Below, one piece after another: positions 1-9,467 of a DNA stretch of 64,000 nucleotides; within the stretch, counting starts at the first letter, position 1; each line of letters begins with the position of its first letter. Where the stretch lies: assembly GCF_024814355.1 (NCBI RefSeq), contig NZ_JANUXV010000001.1, positions 434,001 to 498,000 of the forward strand, given 5' to 3'. Below the pieces are notes generated by a model. The model worked only from the letters and a program-made list of their open reading frames with translations, was not told the origin of the DNA and searched no databases. This stretch comes from Gleimia sp. 6138-11-ORH1 (GTDB lineage: Bacteria; Actinomycetota; Actinomycetes; Actinomycetales; Actinomycetaceae). A program made the position numbers and the translations under genes.

Positions 1-2
1 CT

Positions 3-18
3 TCGAACATCTGTTCGT
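3..18. promoter_or_regulatory. LexA operator (SOS box) upstream of recA
   Basis: The 16-mer TCGAACATCTGTTCGT matches the actinobacterial/Gram-positive LexA palindrome TCGAAC-N4-GTTCGA at all arm positions except the last base. It lies about 175 bp before the recA start, so the promoter is probably close to the window edge and the recA leader is long. The other sites in the window share the same core. Direct LexA binding is inferred. Confidence 0.85.
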
Positions 19-192
19 AGTAAAGTTGTGCACAGAGCTTAATACCGGGCATTTTTCCACAGGCTATTAAGTTTAAAGATTATGTCAGTGGTCAGGCATA
101 GCATTATTAACGTACCCGGAGAGGGAAGCAACGTTATTTAACGACCAGCCCTATAAACTGAGCGGAGAGCTCACTAATCCAAGGAGAAATTC

Positions 193-1296
193 ATGGCGGT
201 AACTGCAGAACGTAATAAGTCACTTGAACTGGCACTTTCCCAAATCGATAAACAGTTCGGTAAAGGCTCTGTCATGCGTTTAGGAGATGACAATCGTCCA
301 GCGGTGCAGGTGATTCCCACCGGTTCGCTCGCTTTAGACGTTGCCCTTGGAGTTGGTGGTTTTCCTCGCGGACGTATTATTGAAGTTTACGGACCTGAAT
401 CATCAGGTAAAACTACGGTTGCCCTACACGCAGTTGCCTCAGCGCAACGGCAGGGAGGTAACGCGGCTTTTATCGACGCGGAACACGCTTTAGATCCCGA
501 GTACGCTAAAAAACTGGGAGTGAACACTGATGAATTACTGGTGTCTCAACCAGATACAGGCGAACAAGCATTAGAAATCGCAGATATGCTAATTCGCTCT
601 GGGGGGATTGACATTATCGTGATTGACTCAGTGGCTGCGTTGGTACCTAAAGCGGAAATTGAAGGTGACATGGGAGACTCCCACGTTGGTTTACAAGCTC
701 GATTAATGTCACAGGCTCTTCGTAAACTCACCGGCGCCCTTTCCGCTACGGGAACTACCGCGATTTTCATTAACCAGTTGCGTGAAAAAATTGGGGTATT
801 CTTTGGGAACCCAGAAACCACCACCGGTGGTAAAGCACTTAAATTCTACGCTTCAGTACGTTTAGACGTACGTCGAATTGAAACACTTAAAGAGGGTACA
901 AATCCAGTCGGAAACCGTACCAGAGTTAAAGTTGTCAAGAATAAGATGGCTCCTCCGTTTAAGCAAGCAGAGTTTGACATTCTTTACGGAGTGGGAATCT
1001 CGCGGGAAGGTTCCATCATTGACATGGGGGTAGAAACCGGCATCGTCAGAAAATCCGGTTCCTGGTTCACCTACGGCAGTGACCAGCTGGGACAAGGGAA
1101 AGAAAATGTCCGTAAGTTCCTTAAAGACAATCCCGAGTTAGCTAATGAAATTGAACATAAGATTTTAGTAGCCATGGGGATTCGTACAGAAGAAAGTGAA
1201 GTTCCGGCTGTCTCTACTCCAGAAGAAAAGCCTGCTAAAGCATCAGCTAAAGGGCGTAAAAAAGTAGTTGATCCTGCTGAAGACGCTGGTTTCTAG
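193..1296 (+). CDS. recA: Recombinase RecA
   Basis: RecA forms ATP-dependent filaments on single-stranded DNA, drives strand exchange and triggers LexA self-cleavage. The 367-residue protein has the family's usual length. The Walker A motif GPESSGKT is at residues 67-74, a Walker B strand ending in VIDSVAAL lies near 140-150, and the ssDNA-binding loop region follows ([15 protein letters not shown]). The C-terminus is a Lys/Ala/Glu-rich acidic tail, as is normal. An AAGGAG ribosome site at 181-186 sits 6 nt before the ATG. The gene overlaps recX by one base, so they form an operon. A LexA site lies upstream at 3-18. Identification is certain. Confidence 0.99.
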   Translation: MAVTAERNKSLELALSQIDKQFGKGSVMRLGDDNRPAVQVIPTGSLALDVALGVGGFPRGRIIEVYGPESSGKTTVALHAVASAQRQGGNAAFIDAEHALDPEYAKKLGVNTDELLVSQPDTGEQALEIADMLIRSGGIDIIVIDSVAALVPKAEIEGDMGDSHVGLQARLMSQALRKLTGALSATGTTAIFINQLREKIGVFFGNPETTTGGKALKFYASVRLDVRRIETLKEGTNPVGNRTRVKVVKNKMAPPFKQAEFDILYGVGISREGSIIDMGVETGIVRKSGSWFTYGSDQLGQGKENVRKFLKDNPELANEIEHKILVAMGIRTEESEVPAVSTPEEKPAKASAKGRKKVVDPAEDAGF

Positions 1297-1886
1297 TGGT
1301 AGATTACTCTGATCCAGAGACTGCTTTTAAACCGCGCCGCCCAGTAAATCCGGCGGCGCGGGCCCAGAAACTTGCCGATCGAAAAAAATGGGCAGCAAGT
1401 TTAACTGGAGTAGAAGCTGAACAAAAAGCAAAAGAGGCTGCACTAAGACTATTAGACCGTTGTGACCAATCGGTAGCTCAGTGCCGGATGAAACTCTTAG
1501 AAAAAGGTTATCCGCCTCAAGCAGTAGAAGTAGCTATCGAAAGGCTAATCGAAATAGGCCTTTTAGATGATTTACGCTTTGGAAAAATGCTGGCCCGCAC
1601 CCGCCATCAAGAACGCGGACTAGTGGGAGCCGCCCTGAAACTAGAACTACAACGTAAAAAAATTCCGGCAGAGACTATCTTGCAGATTATGGACGAATTC
1701 ACCGAATACAGTCCAGTTTCTGCAGCCGAGAAATTAGTTGAGAAAAAACTTCGTAGCATGACTCATCTTAATAAAGATGTAAAGTTTCGCAGACTAATGG
1801 GAATGTTAGCGCGTAAAGGTTATGGTGGAAGTGTAGCAACTGAAGTAATCGGCAAAGCTTTGGAGAAAGAAAATGTGGACACCTAA
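1296..1886 (+). CDS. recX: Regulatory protein RecX
   Basis: RecX binds RecA filaments and limits their activity. This 196-residue protein has a charged N-terminal extension of about 45 residues, then the helical RecX repeats. Recognisable segments are CRMKLLEKGYPPQAVE, LIEIGLLDDLRF and a final LARKGYGGSVATEVI. Translation starts with GTG, whose G is the last base of the recA stop codon (TAG), so it is probably translationally coupled to recA. The gene overlaps the following CinA-type gene by 14 bp. Assignment rests on the repeats plus the position directly after recA. Confidence 0.95.
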   Translation: MVDYSDPETAFKPRRPVNPAARAQKLADRKKWAASLTGVEAEQKAKEAALRLLDRCDQSVAQCRMKLLEKGYPPQAVEVAIERLIEIGLLDDLRFGKMLARTRHQERGLVGAALKLELQRKKIPAETILQIMDEFTEYSPVSAAEKLVEKKLRSMTHLNKDVKFRRLMGMLARKGYGGSVATEVIGKALEKENVDT

Positions 1887-2364
1887 GCTTGAAACAACAG
1901 CTGCACAGGTAGTTACCTATCTAAATAAGCTTCCCGAAACAATCGCCACCGCCGAATCATTAACGGGAGGATTGTTAAGCGGAGTCTTAACTTCCGTTCC
2001 AGGAGCTTCAGGATGTTTCCAAGGCGGAGTTACCAGCTATGCAACCTCTATAAAAGCTAAGATCCTGGGGGTAGAACCGGAGCTTTTAGAGACTAAAGGC
2101 GCTGTAGACCCAGAAGTTGCTAAGCAAATGGCGCAGAATGTGAGAGAGCTTTTCTGCACTGACTGGGCGATTTCCACTACCGGCGTTGCCGGACCAGAAC
2201 CTCAAGACGGAAAAGAAGTGGGGACAGTTTACATTGCCGTTGCAAATGAAAACCAAACCTATGTTAAAGCCTGCTCTTTCACTGGAAGCCGCGCGGAAAT
2301 TCGATATGCTACAGTTGCTGCCGCTTTAGAATACTTCCAAAATATAGTCGCAGATGACATCTGA
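1873..2364 (+). CDS. CinA C-terminal family protein (nicotinamide-nucleotide amidase, PncC-like)
   Basis: This is a 163-residue stand-alone CinA C-terminal domain. Known members deamidate nicotinamide mononucleotide in pyridine-nucleotide salvage. Family motifs are TAESLTGGLLSGVLTSVPGAS near the N-terminus, QGGVTSYAT, and TTGVAGPEPQDGKEVGTVYIA in the second half. The N-terminal molybdopterin-like domain of full-length CinA is absent, as in PncC. The ATG follows GGAG at 1862-1865 with a 7-nt gap and lies inside the end of recX. In many actinobacteria cinA lies upstream of recA with pgsA; here it sits downstream of recX. Confidence 0.9.
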   Translation: MWTPKLETTAAQVVTYLNKLPETIATAESLTGGLLSGVLTSVPGASGCFQGGVTSYATSIKAKILGVEPELLETKGAVDPEVAKQMAQNVRELFCTDWAISTTGVAGPEPQDGKEVGTVYIAVANENQTYVKACSFTGSRAEIRYATVAAALEYFQNIVADDI

Positions 2365-2391
2365 AAAAATAGGAACTACAATCATTAGACG

Positions 2392-3906
2392 ATGACTACT
2401 ACAATTGAAAATCCCCGCACCTACCTGGTACGCACCCTTGGCTGCCAGATGAATGTTCACGATTCAGAGCGCATGGCCGGTCTGTTAGCAGCTGACGGCT
2501 ACGTGCCAGTCGAACAAGTTCCAGAAAAAGCCCAGCGTGCCACCGAAGCTGGAGACGGGGGAGCTGACGTAGTCGTCATTAACACCTGCTCAGTTAGAGA
2601 AAATGCGGCAAACCGCTTATTCGGTAACCTGGGGCAACTGGCATCAGTGAAAAAACAACGCCCCGAAATGCAAATCGCGGTAGGGGGCTGCCTGGCTCAA
2701 CAAATGCGCGCCGATATTGTGAAAAAAGCCCCCTGGGTTGACGTAGTTTTCGGTACTCATAATATCGATGTGCTTCCAGTATTACTTAAACGCGCCCGCC
2801 ATAACCGCGACGCAGCAGTAGAAATTGAAGAATCTCTAAAAGTATTTCCCTCAACTTTACCCAAAAAAGCTGAATCCTCATACGCAGCTTGGGTATCAAT
2901 CTCAGTAGGCTGTAACAATACCTGTACCTTCTGTATCGTCCCCCATCTGCGGGGGAAAGAAAGAGACCGCCGCCCCGGTGAAATCTTAGCTGAAATTGAA
3001 GCAGTCGTTTCTGAAGGGGCAGTGGAAGTAACTCTCCTAGGTCAAAATGTGAACTCCTACGGAGTAAGTTTTGGCGAACGCGATGCCTTTGCAAAACTTC
3101 TTAGAGCAGCCGGCAATATCCCCGGATTAGAACGACTTCGGTTTACCAGTCCCCACCCCGCGGCATTCTCTGACGACGTGATTCTAGCTATGGCAGAAAC
3201 CCCCACAGTTATGCCCAGCCTACATATGCCACTACAGTCAGGATCTGACCGGATTTTGCGCCTAATGCGCCGCTCTTACCGGCGGGCAAAGTTTGAAGGT
3301 ATTTTAGAGCGCGTCCGCGAACTAATTCCTAATGCTGCCATCACCACCGACATTATTGTGGGCTTCCCCGGCGAAACTGAAGAAGACTTACAACAAACCC
3401 TCGAAGTAGTTGAAAAAGCACGTTTCGCCTCCGCCTACACCTTCCTCTACTCCCCACGGCCAGGTACCCCGGCAGCTGATATGGAAGACCAAGTGCCAGC
3501 AGATGTTGCTTCTGAACGCTACAAGCGTCTCTTAGCATTACAAGAACGCATTTCCTACGAAGAGATGCAAAAACTCACAGGCACTACCGTGGAAGTGCTG
3601 ATCGGCGAATCAGAAGGACGTAAAGACCACAACACTCAGCGTATCTCAGGACGCGCCGCCGACAACCGCCTAGTACACGTGGGACTTCCCACCGGATTTA
3701 CCTACGGAAGAGACATTCGCCCCGGCGACATTGTCACCGCTGTAGTAACCCACGCCGCCCCACACCACCTGGTAGCTGATTCCGGTATTACCGGAGGACT
3801 TTTCACCCACCGCAAAACCCGCGCAGGAGACATCTGGGAAGAAAAACAAGCCTGTCCAGTTCCAGATAATAAAGTAACCTTAGGTATCCCAATCATTCGC
3901 CGCTAA
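2392..3906 (+). CDS. miaB: tRNA-2-methylthio-N6-dimethylallyladenosine synthase MiaB
   Basis: MiaB is a radical-SAM enzyme that adds a methylthio group to i6A37 in tRNAs reading UNN codons. The N-terminal domain has its three cluster cysteines at C18, C66 and C100. The radical-SAM triad is C174-x3-C178-x2-C181, followed by the family signature [18 protein letters not shown]-type RNA-binding domain occupies the C-terminal part, roughly residues 395-465. It is 504 residues long. The ribosome site is weak: AGGAA at 2371-2375 is 16 nt from the ATG. miaA, which makes its substrate, follows after 56 bp. Confidence 0.97.
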   Translation: MTTTIENPRTYLVRTLGCQMNVHDSERMAGLLAADGYVPVEQVPEKAQRATEAGDGGADVVVINTCSVRENAANRLFGNLGQLASVKKQRPEMQIAVGGCLAQQMRADIVKKAPWVDVVFGTHNIDVLPVLLKRARHNRDAAVEIEESLKVFPSTLPKKAESSYAAWVSISVGCNNTCTFCIVPHLRGKERDRRPGEILAEIEAVVSEGAVEVTLLGQNVNSYGVSFGERDAFAKLLRAAGNIPGLERLRFTSPHPAAFSDDVILAMAETPTVMPSLHMPLQSGSDRILRLMRRSYRRAKFEGILERVRELIPNAAITTDIIVGFPGETEEDLQQTLEVVEKARFASAYTFLYSPRPGTPAADMEDQVPADVASERYKRLLALQERISYEEMQKLTGTTVEVLIGESEGRKDHNTQRISGRAADNRLVHVGLPTGFTYGRDIRPGDIVTAVVTHAAPHHLVADSGITGGLFTHRKTRAGDIWEEKQACPVPDNKVTLGIPIIRR

Positions 3907-3914
3907 CCGCGTAA

Positions 3915-3957
3915 AACCTTAACCGAATGAAACTTAACTGGAAAAAACGGTAAGGTT
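3915..3957 (+). promoter_or_regulatory. Possible hairpin sequestering the miaA ribosome-binding site
   Basis: AACCTTAACCG at 3915-3925 pairs with CGGTAAGGTT at 3948-3957, leaving one bulged A and a 22-nt A-rich loop. The right arm contains the AAGG (3952-3955) that serves as the ribosome site for the miaA GTG at 3963. The structure could lower miaA translation. It is a prediction from pairing only and has no T-run, so it does not look like a terminator. Confidence 0.3.
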
Positions 3958-3962
3958 ATCTT

Positions 3963-4886
3963 GTGATAAAAGCGATTATTGGACCCACCGCCTCAGGGAA
4001 AACCTCATTAGCGATTGAGCTTGCCGATACTGCCGGCGGAGAAATCATTAACATGGATGCCTACGCCATGTACAGGGGAATGGATATAGGGACGGCTAAA
4101 CCCACCTTAGAAGAACAGGCTCGGGTTGCACACCATTTAATTGATATTCTCGAGATTCACGATAACGCCACCGTCGCACAGTACCAGCAGTATGCGCGTA
4201 ACTGCGTTAAGCTCATTGAAGCTAAAGGCAAACCAGTTTTTGCAGTGGGAGGCTCAGGCCTTTACGTCCGCGCCCTCTGTGACCAGATTACCTTCCCCGG
4301 CACCGACCCACAGGTAAGGGCAAGACTAGAAGCAGAATGCACTAAAGTAGGCGCCTTGGAAATGTACCGAAGACTACAATCCGTAGATCCCCTAGCTGCC
4401 AGCAATCTGCACTGGAACAACAGTCGAAGAGTTATCCGCGCATTAGAAGTTATCGAGCTTACCGGCCAACCCTATTCGGCTACCATGCCCTCATATGAAA
4501 CCTATCAACCAACCCTCTTCATAGGTTTACGCAGAGAAGACACTGACATAGATACGCGTATTGAAAAGCGCACAAAAGCCATGTTTGCCGCTGGCTTCAT
4601 CGAAGAAGTTAGAAAACTCAAAGCAGCCGGTTTAGAACAAACCCGCACCGCCTCTAAAGCCACCGGCTACGCGGAAGTTCTTCGTCTTTTACGCGGAGAA
4701 ATAAATGAAACTGAAGCAATTGAGGCAGTAGCCTTAGCTACCCGCCAGTTAGTTAGACGCCAGATGAAATGGTTCCGCAAAGACCCCCGCATAAACTGGA
4801 TTGACGCAACCGGGAAAAGTGAAGCAGAAATCTACACAGCCGCCACCGAAATCAGCGAAAAAGCTACCGGTGGGTTACCCGAATAA
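3963..4886 (+). CDS. miaA: tRNA dimethylallyltransferase MiaA
   Basis: MiaA transfers a dimethylallyl group to A37 of tRNAs, giving the substrate for MiaB. The P-loop GPTASGKTSLA is at residues 7-17. The signature NMDAYAMYRGMDIGTAKP follows; it is usually DSxQxYxxMDIGTAKP, so the common Ser-x-Gln is changed to Ala-Tyr-Ala here. VGGSGLYVRAL and RRxIRALEV are also present. The 307-residue length is typical. Start is GTG; the TTG two bases upstream runs into a stop. The 3' end overlaps the convergent methyltransferase gene by 23 bp. Confidence 0.96.
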   Translation: MIKAIIGPTASGKTSLAIELADTAGGEIINMDAYAMYRGMDIGTAKPTLEEQARVAHHLIDILEIHDNATVAQYQQYARNCVKLIEAKGKPVFAVGGSGLYVRALCDQITFPGTDPQVRARLEAECTKVGALEMYRRLQSVDPLAASNLHWNNSRRVIRALEVIELTGQPYSATMPSYETYQPTLFIGLRREDTDIDTRIEKRTKAMFAAGFIEEVRKLKAAGLEQTRTASKATGYAEVLRLLRGEINETEAIEAVALATRQLVRRQMKWFRKDPRINWIDATGKSEAEIYTAATEISEKATGGLPE

Positions 4887-5487
4887 TCCGAAACCCTTTT
4901 TTAGAATGTTCTTTAGTAGCTACAAAACCCTGCTCATTCAACCAAGCAGTTAAAGAATCAGCCCCTAAATTCTTTGCAACCACCAACCAAGCCTCCCCAG
5001 TAGGAGCCAAACGAGCTAACCAAGTTAAGAGAATCTCTTGAGTCTGGGCTTTCCCAACCCGGATCGGGGGATTTGACCAGATTAAATCAAAGAAAAGCTC
5101 CTCCGCCTCAACTTTCGCCAGTGCCTCGGGAGCTTTCAAAGCAACTAAACTGTTATAACCATTTGCCTGGCAATTAAGCTTAGTTAGTTCAAGGGCACGT
5201 TCATTGACATCTACCGCCCAAACTTCAGCAGAGGGACTATGCTTCGCTAAAACGGTGGAAATTACCCCCCAACCACAACCCAAATCTAAAAAACGTCCCG
5301 TCTGTGGTGGGGTTGGAACTTCAGACAAAAGTACTTTAGTACCCGGATCCAAACGGGTCGCCGAGAAAACCTGATCGGCTACGTACATCTGCAAATCAAA
5401 GCCTCGAACAGAAAACTCAAGTTTCTTCAGCTCCGCTTCAGTGGCAGCAACTGTATCAGAAAAATAATGGGAGGAAGTTTTACTCAT
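4864..5487 (-). CDS. RsmC-like class I SAM-dependent methyltransferase
   Basis: This 207-residue Rossmann-fold methyltransferase belongs to the RsmC/MTS (methyltransferase small) type, whose studied members make m2G in 16S rRNA. The SAM motif DLGCGWGV is at about residues 68-75, an acidic ribose-binding motif AVDVNERALELT follows, and the catalytic motif SNPPIRVG lies near 139-146. Only the catalytic half is present, as is common in actinobacterial homologues. It is divergent from hflX and shares that promoter region, including the LexA site at 5586-5601. The exact RNA target is unknown. Confidence 0.85.
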   Translation of the reverse strand: MSKTSSHYFSDTVAATEAELKKLEFSVRGFDLQMYVADQVFSATRLDPGTKVLLSEVPTPPQTGRFLDLGCGWGVISTVLAKHSPSAEVWAVDVNERALELTKLNCQANGYNSLVALKAPEALAKVEAEELFFDLIWSNPPIRVGKAQTQEILLTWLARLAPTGEAWLVVAKNLGADSLTAWLNEQGFVATKEHSKKGFRIIRVTHR

Positions 5488-5585
5488 TGAAAGGGACCTT
5501 CCTAACGGAGGAACTTACTTAACTGGAAAATGCTTAAGCAGGGGAGAAGTCAGATTAGTGGACGTTTTTACTTACCCTCTTACCC

Positions 5586-5640
5586 TAAAACATCTGTTCG
5601 AAGATAACAATCAGCAAAGCTAAGAAAGCCGACTTATAAT
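5586..5640 (+). promoter_or_regulatory. LexA operator and -10 box upstream of hflX-dinG
   Basis: TAAAACATCTGTTCGA at 5586-5601 keeps a perfect right half (GTTCGA) and the same CATCTG centre as the recA site; its left half is degenerate (TAAAAC). A perfect TATAAT -10 lies at 5635-5640, about 35 bp downstream, followed by the hflX start at 5678. The operator would sit at or just upstream of the -35 position. It could also affect the divergent methyltransferase gene. Confidence 0.7.
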
Positions 5641-5677
5641 AGAGAAATACAGTAAAACTATCTTCAGGAAGTATGCC

Positions 5678-7393
5678 TTGACCGAAAAGCAATCAAAAAG
5701 CCCCGTAACTAACGCCGATTTAGACCAAGCTAAAACGGTGGTTGATCGCGTTTTAGAACGCCAAAAACGCAAGGCAACGCTGCTTACCATTGATGAAGCA
5801 AGTTCAGAAGAAAACTCAGCAGCGGCGGCGCCCTCGGAAACAAAAACCGAAACCGCCCCCAGCTATGCCAGCAGTAAACGAATCAACTTCGCCCTGTCCC
5901 GCGCTGAGGCTGCCCAAGCCACCTCACTGCAATCAACTCGCGGACAAGCTGAACACAGCGCCGGAGCCTTAGAACGCGAAGCCCGCGCCGCCACCCGCCG
6001 CGTCGCCTCACTCTCCACCGAACTTGAAGACGTTTCCGAAGTAGAATATCGACAAATCCGACTGGAAAAAGTTGTCTTAGCCGGCATCTACCTCACTGAT
6101 TTCGAAGAAGCCAAAAACTCCCTCTACGAACTGGCCGCCCTGGCAGAAACCGCCGGATCGGAAGTCCTCGACGGACTCTTACAACGACGCGACAACCCAG
6201 ACCCAGCCACCTACCTGGGGTCAGGGAAAGCCAAAGAACTAGCCGAAATTGTCAAAGAAACCGGGGCGGACACAGTCATTATTGACGGCGAACTTGCCCC
6301 CTCACAGCGACGCGCCTTAGAAGACACCGTAAAAGTTAAAGTCGTGGACCGCACCGCACTAATCTTAGATATTTTCGCCCAGCACGCCCAATCCAGAGAA
6401 GGTAAAGCCCAAGTTGAACTTGCCCAACTAGAATATCTTTTGCCACGCCTGCGCGGGTGGGGGGAATCAATGTCCCGCCAAGCCGGAGGGCGAGTAGCAG
6501 GCGGTGAAGGAATCGGTTCACGCGGACCCGGGGAAACTAAAATCGAACTTGACCGCCGCAGAATCCGCAACCGAATGGCGAAACTGCGTAAAGAAATCGC
6601 CGCGATGAAACCAGCGCGGGAAACTCAACGGCAATCTCGACGCAGCGGACAAATCCCCTCAGTAGCCATCGCCGGTTACACTAACGCTGGCAAATCAACC
6701 TTACTTAATCAACTCACAGGCGCAGACGTGATGGTTCAAGATGCTCTCTTTGCAACCCTAGATCCCACCGTGCGTCAAGCCAAAACAGAAGACGGCCGGA
6801 TCTACACCCTCACTGACACGGTCGGATTCGTCAGAAACCTCCCCACCCAGTTAGTAGAAGCCTTCCGCTCCACCTTGGAAGAAGTCGGAGAAGCTGATCT
6901 GATCGTACACGTTGTAGATGCCGCCCACCCAGATCCGATGGGGCAGATTAAAGCGGTACACGCAGTTTTTGAAACTATCGAGGGCGCGCTGGATATCCCT
7001 GAGATTATTGCCTTAAATAAAGCAGATCTTGCTTCTGAAGCAGATTTGGCAGTGCTACGCTCACTTCTTCCAAACTCGGTAGCAGTATCAGCCTACACCG
7101 GGGAAGGAATTGAAGAACTTCAAGCCTTAATCGCGGAAATGCTGCCGCGCCCAGCAAGGCGCGTTGATGTGGTTATTCCCTATACTCACGGCGAATTAGT
7201 GCATCGGTTCCACAATGATGGTGAAATTGAGCTGGAAGAATATCTCCCTGAGGGAACTCATTTGGTTGGGTTAGTAAATCAAGCACTGGCATTTGAGTTA
7301 GAAAATGTAGCTTCTTCTATGACCGTAGAAAATGTAGCTTCCCCCATGACCGCAGAAAATCCGGCCACAACTGATTCTGCTACTGATGAGTGA
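5678..7393 (+). CDS. hflX: GTPase HflX
   Basis: HflX is a ribosome-associated GTPase that splits stalled or stressed ribosomes. Residues 1-110 form a variable N-terminal extension, followed by the HflX-specific domain (GSGKAKELAEIV, RQAGGRVAGGEGIGSRGPGE) and a G domain with GYTNAGKST (about 331-339), DTVGFVRNLP, and NKAD. The C-terminal about 25 residues are a low-complexity tail encoded by a 27-bp tandem repeat. Start is TTG with AGGAAG at 5666-5671, 6 nt away; the nearby ATG at 5673 meets a stop after two codons. It overlaps dinG by 8 bp and lies behind a LexA site. The 571-residue length exceeds most HflX proteins because of both tails. Confidence 0.95.
   Translation: MTEKQSKSPVTNADLDQAKTVVDRVLERQKRKATLLTIDEASSEENSAAAAPSETKTETAPSYASSKRINFALSRAEAAQATSLQSTRGQAEHSAGALEREARAATRRVASLSTELEDVSEVEYRQIRLEKVVLAGIYLTDFEEAKNSLYELAALAETAGSEVLDGLLQRRDNPDPATYLGSGKAKELAEIVKETGADTVIIDGELAPSQRRALEDTVKVKVVDRTALILDIFAQHAQSREGKAQVELAQLEYLLPRLRGWGESMSRQAGGRVAGGEGIGSRGPGETKIELDRRRIRNRMAKLRKEIAAMKPARETQRQSRRSGQIPSVAIAGYTNAGKSTLLNQLTGADVMVQDALFATLDPTVRQAKTEDGRIYTLTDTVGFVRNLPTQLVEAFRSTLEEVGEADLIVHVVDAAHPDPMGQIKAVHAVFETIEGALDIPEIIALNKADLASEADLAVLRSLLPNSVAVSAYTGEGIEELQALIAEMLPRPARRVDVVIPYTHGELVHRFHNDGEIELEEYLPEGTHLVGLVNQALAFELENVASSMTVENVASPMTAENPATTDSATDE
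7301..7354 (+). repeat. 27-bp tandem duplication in the hflX 3' end
   Basis: Two 27-bp units (7301-7327 and 7328-7354), each starting GAAAATGTAGCTTC, are followed by a further GAAAAT at 7355. They encode the repeated ENVAS(S/P)MT(V/A) of the HflX tail and preserve frame. The second copy has a few substitutions. This looks like a recent in-frame slippage or duplication. Confidence 0.85.
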
Positions 7394-9362
7394 AGTTGAA
7401 ACTACCGCGGGTGGGGAAACTAATCCGCACCTGAAAAAACCAGCTACGGCAGAGATTAAGCTGTTGGGTGAAGTAGTTGCATCATTTGGTGGATCCGCTC
7501 GACGTGGGCAAGAACAGATGGTGCAAACGGTTAGCGAAACTTTCGCAACAAATGATTTTTCGATGATTCAAGCCGGAACTGGAACAGGAAAATCCTTAGG
7601 ATATTTGGTTCCTTTGATGAATCGGGTTTCCCACACTGACGAAAGAATTCTTGTCTCTACCGCCACCTTAGCGTTGCAGCGACAGATCCTGGAAAAAGAT
7701 GTTCCGTTAGTTAATGCAAAGTTGGAAAAACCGGTGCAGGTTGCTGCTTTGAAAGGCTGGAATAACTATCTTTGCCTGCATCGAGTCCAAGGCGGTTATG
7801 CTGAGGAGTATTCGCTATTTGGTGCTGATTGGATTGGTGGGGAGTCAGAGGGAAAACCCACTTCGCACACTGGTAAAGAAATTGTGCGAGTCAGGCAGTG
7901 GGCAGCTGAAACTGATACGGGAGATCGTGATGACTTAGTTCCCGGGGTGTCAGAGCAGGTTTGGCGACAGGTGAGCGTGGTTTCTAATGAGTGTTTGGGC
8001 ACTACCTGTCCGCTACGGGAAGAGTGTTTTGCGGTGCAGGCACGCGAAAAAGCAGCTCAGGCGAATGTGGTGATTACGAATCATACTATTTTAGGGATTC
8101 ACGCAACTTCAGAAAATAAGATTTGTGGGGATTTTTCGGGGCTGGTAGTTGATGAGGCCCATGATTTAGTGCGGATTGTTCATTCTCAAGCAACTATCCA
8201 ACTGTATGCGGGGGCAGTTGTTACGCGTTTGCGTTGGGTGGGGCGGCTTTTAGGTTTAGATATTGTTCCTTTAGAAAAGAGTCTGCGTGGTTTGGAACAG
8301 TTGCTAGAAGCATATCCGGAAGGTTTGTTGCGTCACCGCGGTGAGGATTTGCAAGCCGCAGTGCGTTTAGTAGACGTGGAGTTGCGTAGTCTTTCTCAGG
8401 CAGTGAGTGGGGCTAATGCTGAGCAGGCAGAGAAGAAACTTGCGTACGGTGCTTTGAATGGTATTTTGGAGTTTCTTACCATTTGGGATCGGCCGGTGGA
8501 AACGACGATTACTTGGATAACTCGGCGAGATGATGAGCCGGCAGTGCTTAACTGTGTTCCGTTAGACGTGTCCGGGCCGATTGCTTTTAATTTATTTGCT
8601 GAGCGGGCGGTGGTACTGACTTCAGCTACCTTGCAGTTGGGTGGCTCATTCGGTCCAGTTGCTTCCGAGGTCGGTGCTTATTTGGTAACAGATAAACCAA
8701 AAACGGTTGATGTGGGTACGCCTTTTGCCCCTGAAAAACAGGGTATTCTCTATGTGCCAAAGCATCTGGAGGCGCCATTAAGGTCAGGTTTAAGTGAAGC
8801 CCAACTGGCTGAATTGGCGCGGCTTTGTGTCGCAAGTGGCGGGGGAATGCTGGGACTGTTTTCGTCATATCGAGCGGTACAGCAAGCTGCGGAATACTTA
8901 CGTGAAAAATTAGCTTTTGAGGTATTGGTCCAAGGTGATGACCAGCTTTCTAATTTGCTACGTGATTTTCGCAGTTCTGCTTCCTCATGTTTGCTGGGGA
9001 CAATGTCTTTGTGGCAGGGGATTGATATTAAGGGGCAGAATTGTCGATTAGTTGTGATGGATCGTATTCCGTTTCCGGTTCCTTCTGATCCGGTGGTTCA
9101 AGCGCGTACAGATGAGGCTGCGCGGAAGGGTTTAAACCCGTTCCAGGTTGTTTCGCTTAATCATGCGGCGTTGTTGATGGCACAGGGGGCGGGGCGGCTT
9201 TTACGTTCTGTAGATGATCGGGGGATGGTGGCGATTTTAGATTCGCGGTTGGCTACCCGCCCTTATGGAGCGTATATTAAGCGGTCACTTCCAGCTTTTT
9301 GGCCGACGTTTGATCCGCAGGTGGCGGTAGCTGCTTTAGAGCGGCTGCGCATAAGTAGCTAG
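7386..9362 (+). CDS. dinG: DinG-family ATP-dependent DNA helicase (XPD-like, Fe-S)
   Basis: DinG-type 5'-3' helicases unwind forked DNA, R-loops and D-loops during repair. This 658-residue protein has Walker A GTGTGKS near residue 64, a DEAH box (VVDEAHDL) near 255, and a four-cysteine Fe-S cluster region between them (ECLGTTCPLREEC plus an upstream Cys in NNYLCLHR). Motif VI is QGAGRLLRS near the C-terminus. It overlaps hflX by 8 bp, so both follow the same LexA site; dinG is a classic SOS gene in other bacteria. Codon use changes within the operon: hflX uses A/C-rich codons, while dinG is strongly G/T-rich. Confidence 0.92.
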   Translation: MSEVETTAGGETNPHLKKPATAEIKLLGEVVASFGGSARRGQEQMVQTVSETFATNDFSMIQAGTGTGKSLGYLVPLMNRVSHTDERILVSTATLALQRQILEKDVPLVNAKLEKPVQVAALKGWNNYLCLHRVQGGYAEEYSLFGADWIGGESEGKPTSHTGKEIVRVRQWAAETDTGDRDDLVPGVSEQVWRQVSVVSNECLGTTCPLREECFAVQAREKAAQANVVITNHTILGIHATSENKICGDFSGLVVDEAHDLVRIVHSQATIQLYAGAVVTRLRWVGRLLGLDIVPLEKSLRGLEQLLEAYPEGLLRHRGEDLQAAVRLVDVELRSLSQAVSGANAEQAEKKLAYGALNGILEFLTIWDRPVETTITWITRRDDEPAVLNCVPLDVSGPIAFNLFAERAVVLTSATLQLGGSFGPVASEVGAYLVTDKPKTVDVGTPFAPEKQGILYVPKHLEAPLRSGLSEAQLAELARLCVASGGGMLGLFSSYRAVQQAAEYLREKLAFEVLVQGDDQLSNLLRDFRSSASSCLLGTMSLWQGIDIKGQNCRLVVMDRIPFPVPSDPVVQARTDEAARKGLNPFQVVSLNHAALLMAQGAGRLLRSVDDRGMVAILDSRLATRPYGAYIKRSLPAFWPTFDPQVAVAALERLRISS

Positions 9363-9379
9363 TTTGCGCAGCAGGTAAT

Positions 9380-9439
9380 TTAGTTTGTGGCGCTGGGAAG
9401 TTGGCCTTTTAGGTTAGGTAGTTAGCTTGTGGCGCCGGG
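9380..9439 (+). repeat. Imperfect 18-bp direct repeat after dinG
   Basis: TTAGTTTGTGGCGCTGGG at 9380-9397 recurs as TTAGCTTGTGGCGCCGGG at 9422-9439, with two differences and a 42-bp offset. It lies between the dinG stop and the terminator. No function is evident. Confidence 0.5.
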
Positions 9440-9467
9440 GATTTTATTTGTTTATGGAGCGGATAAT

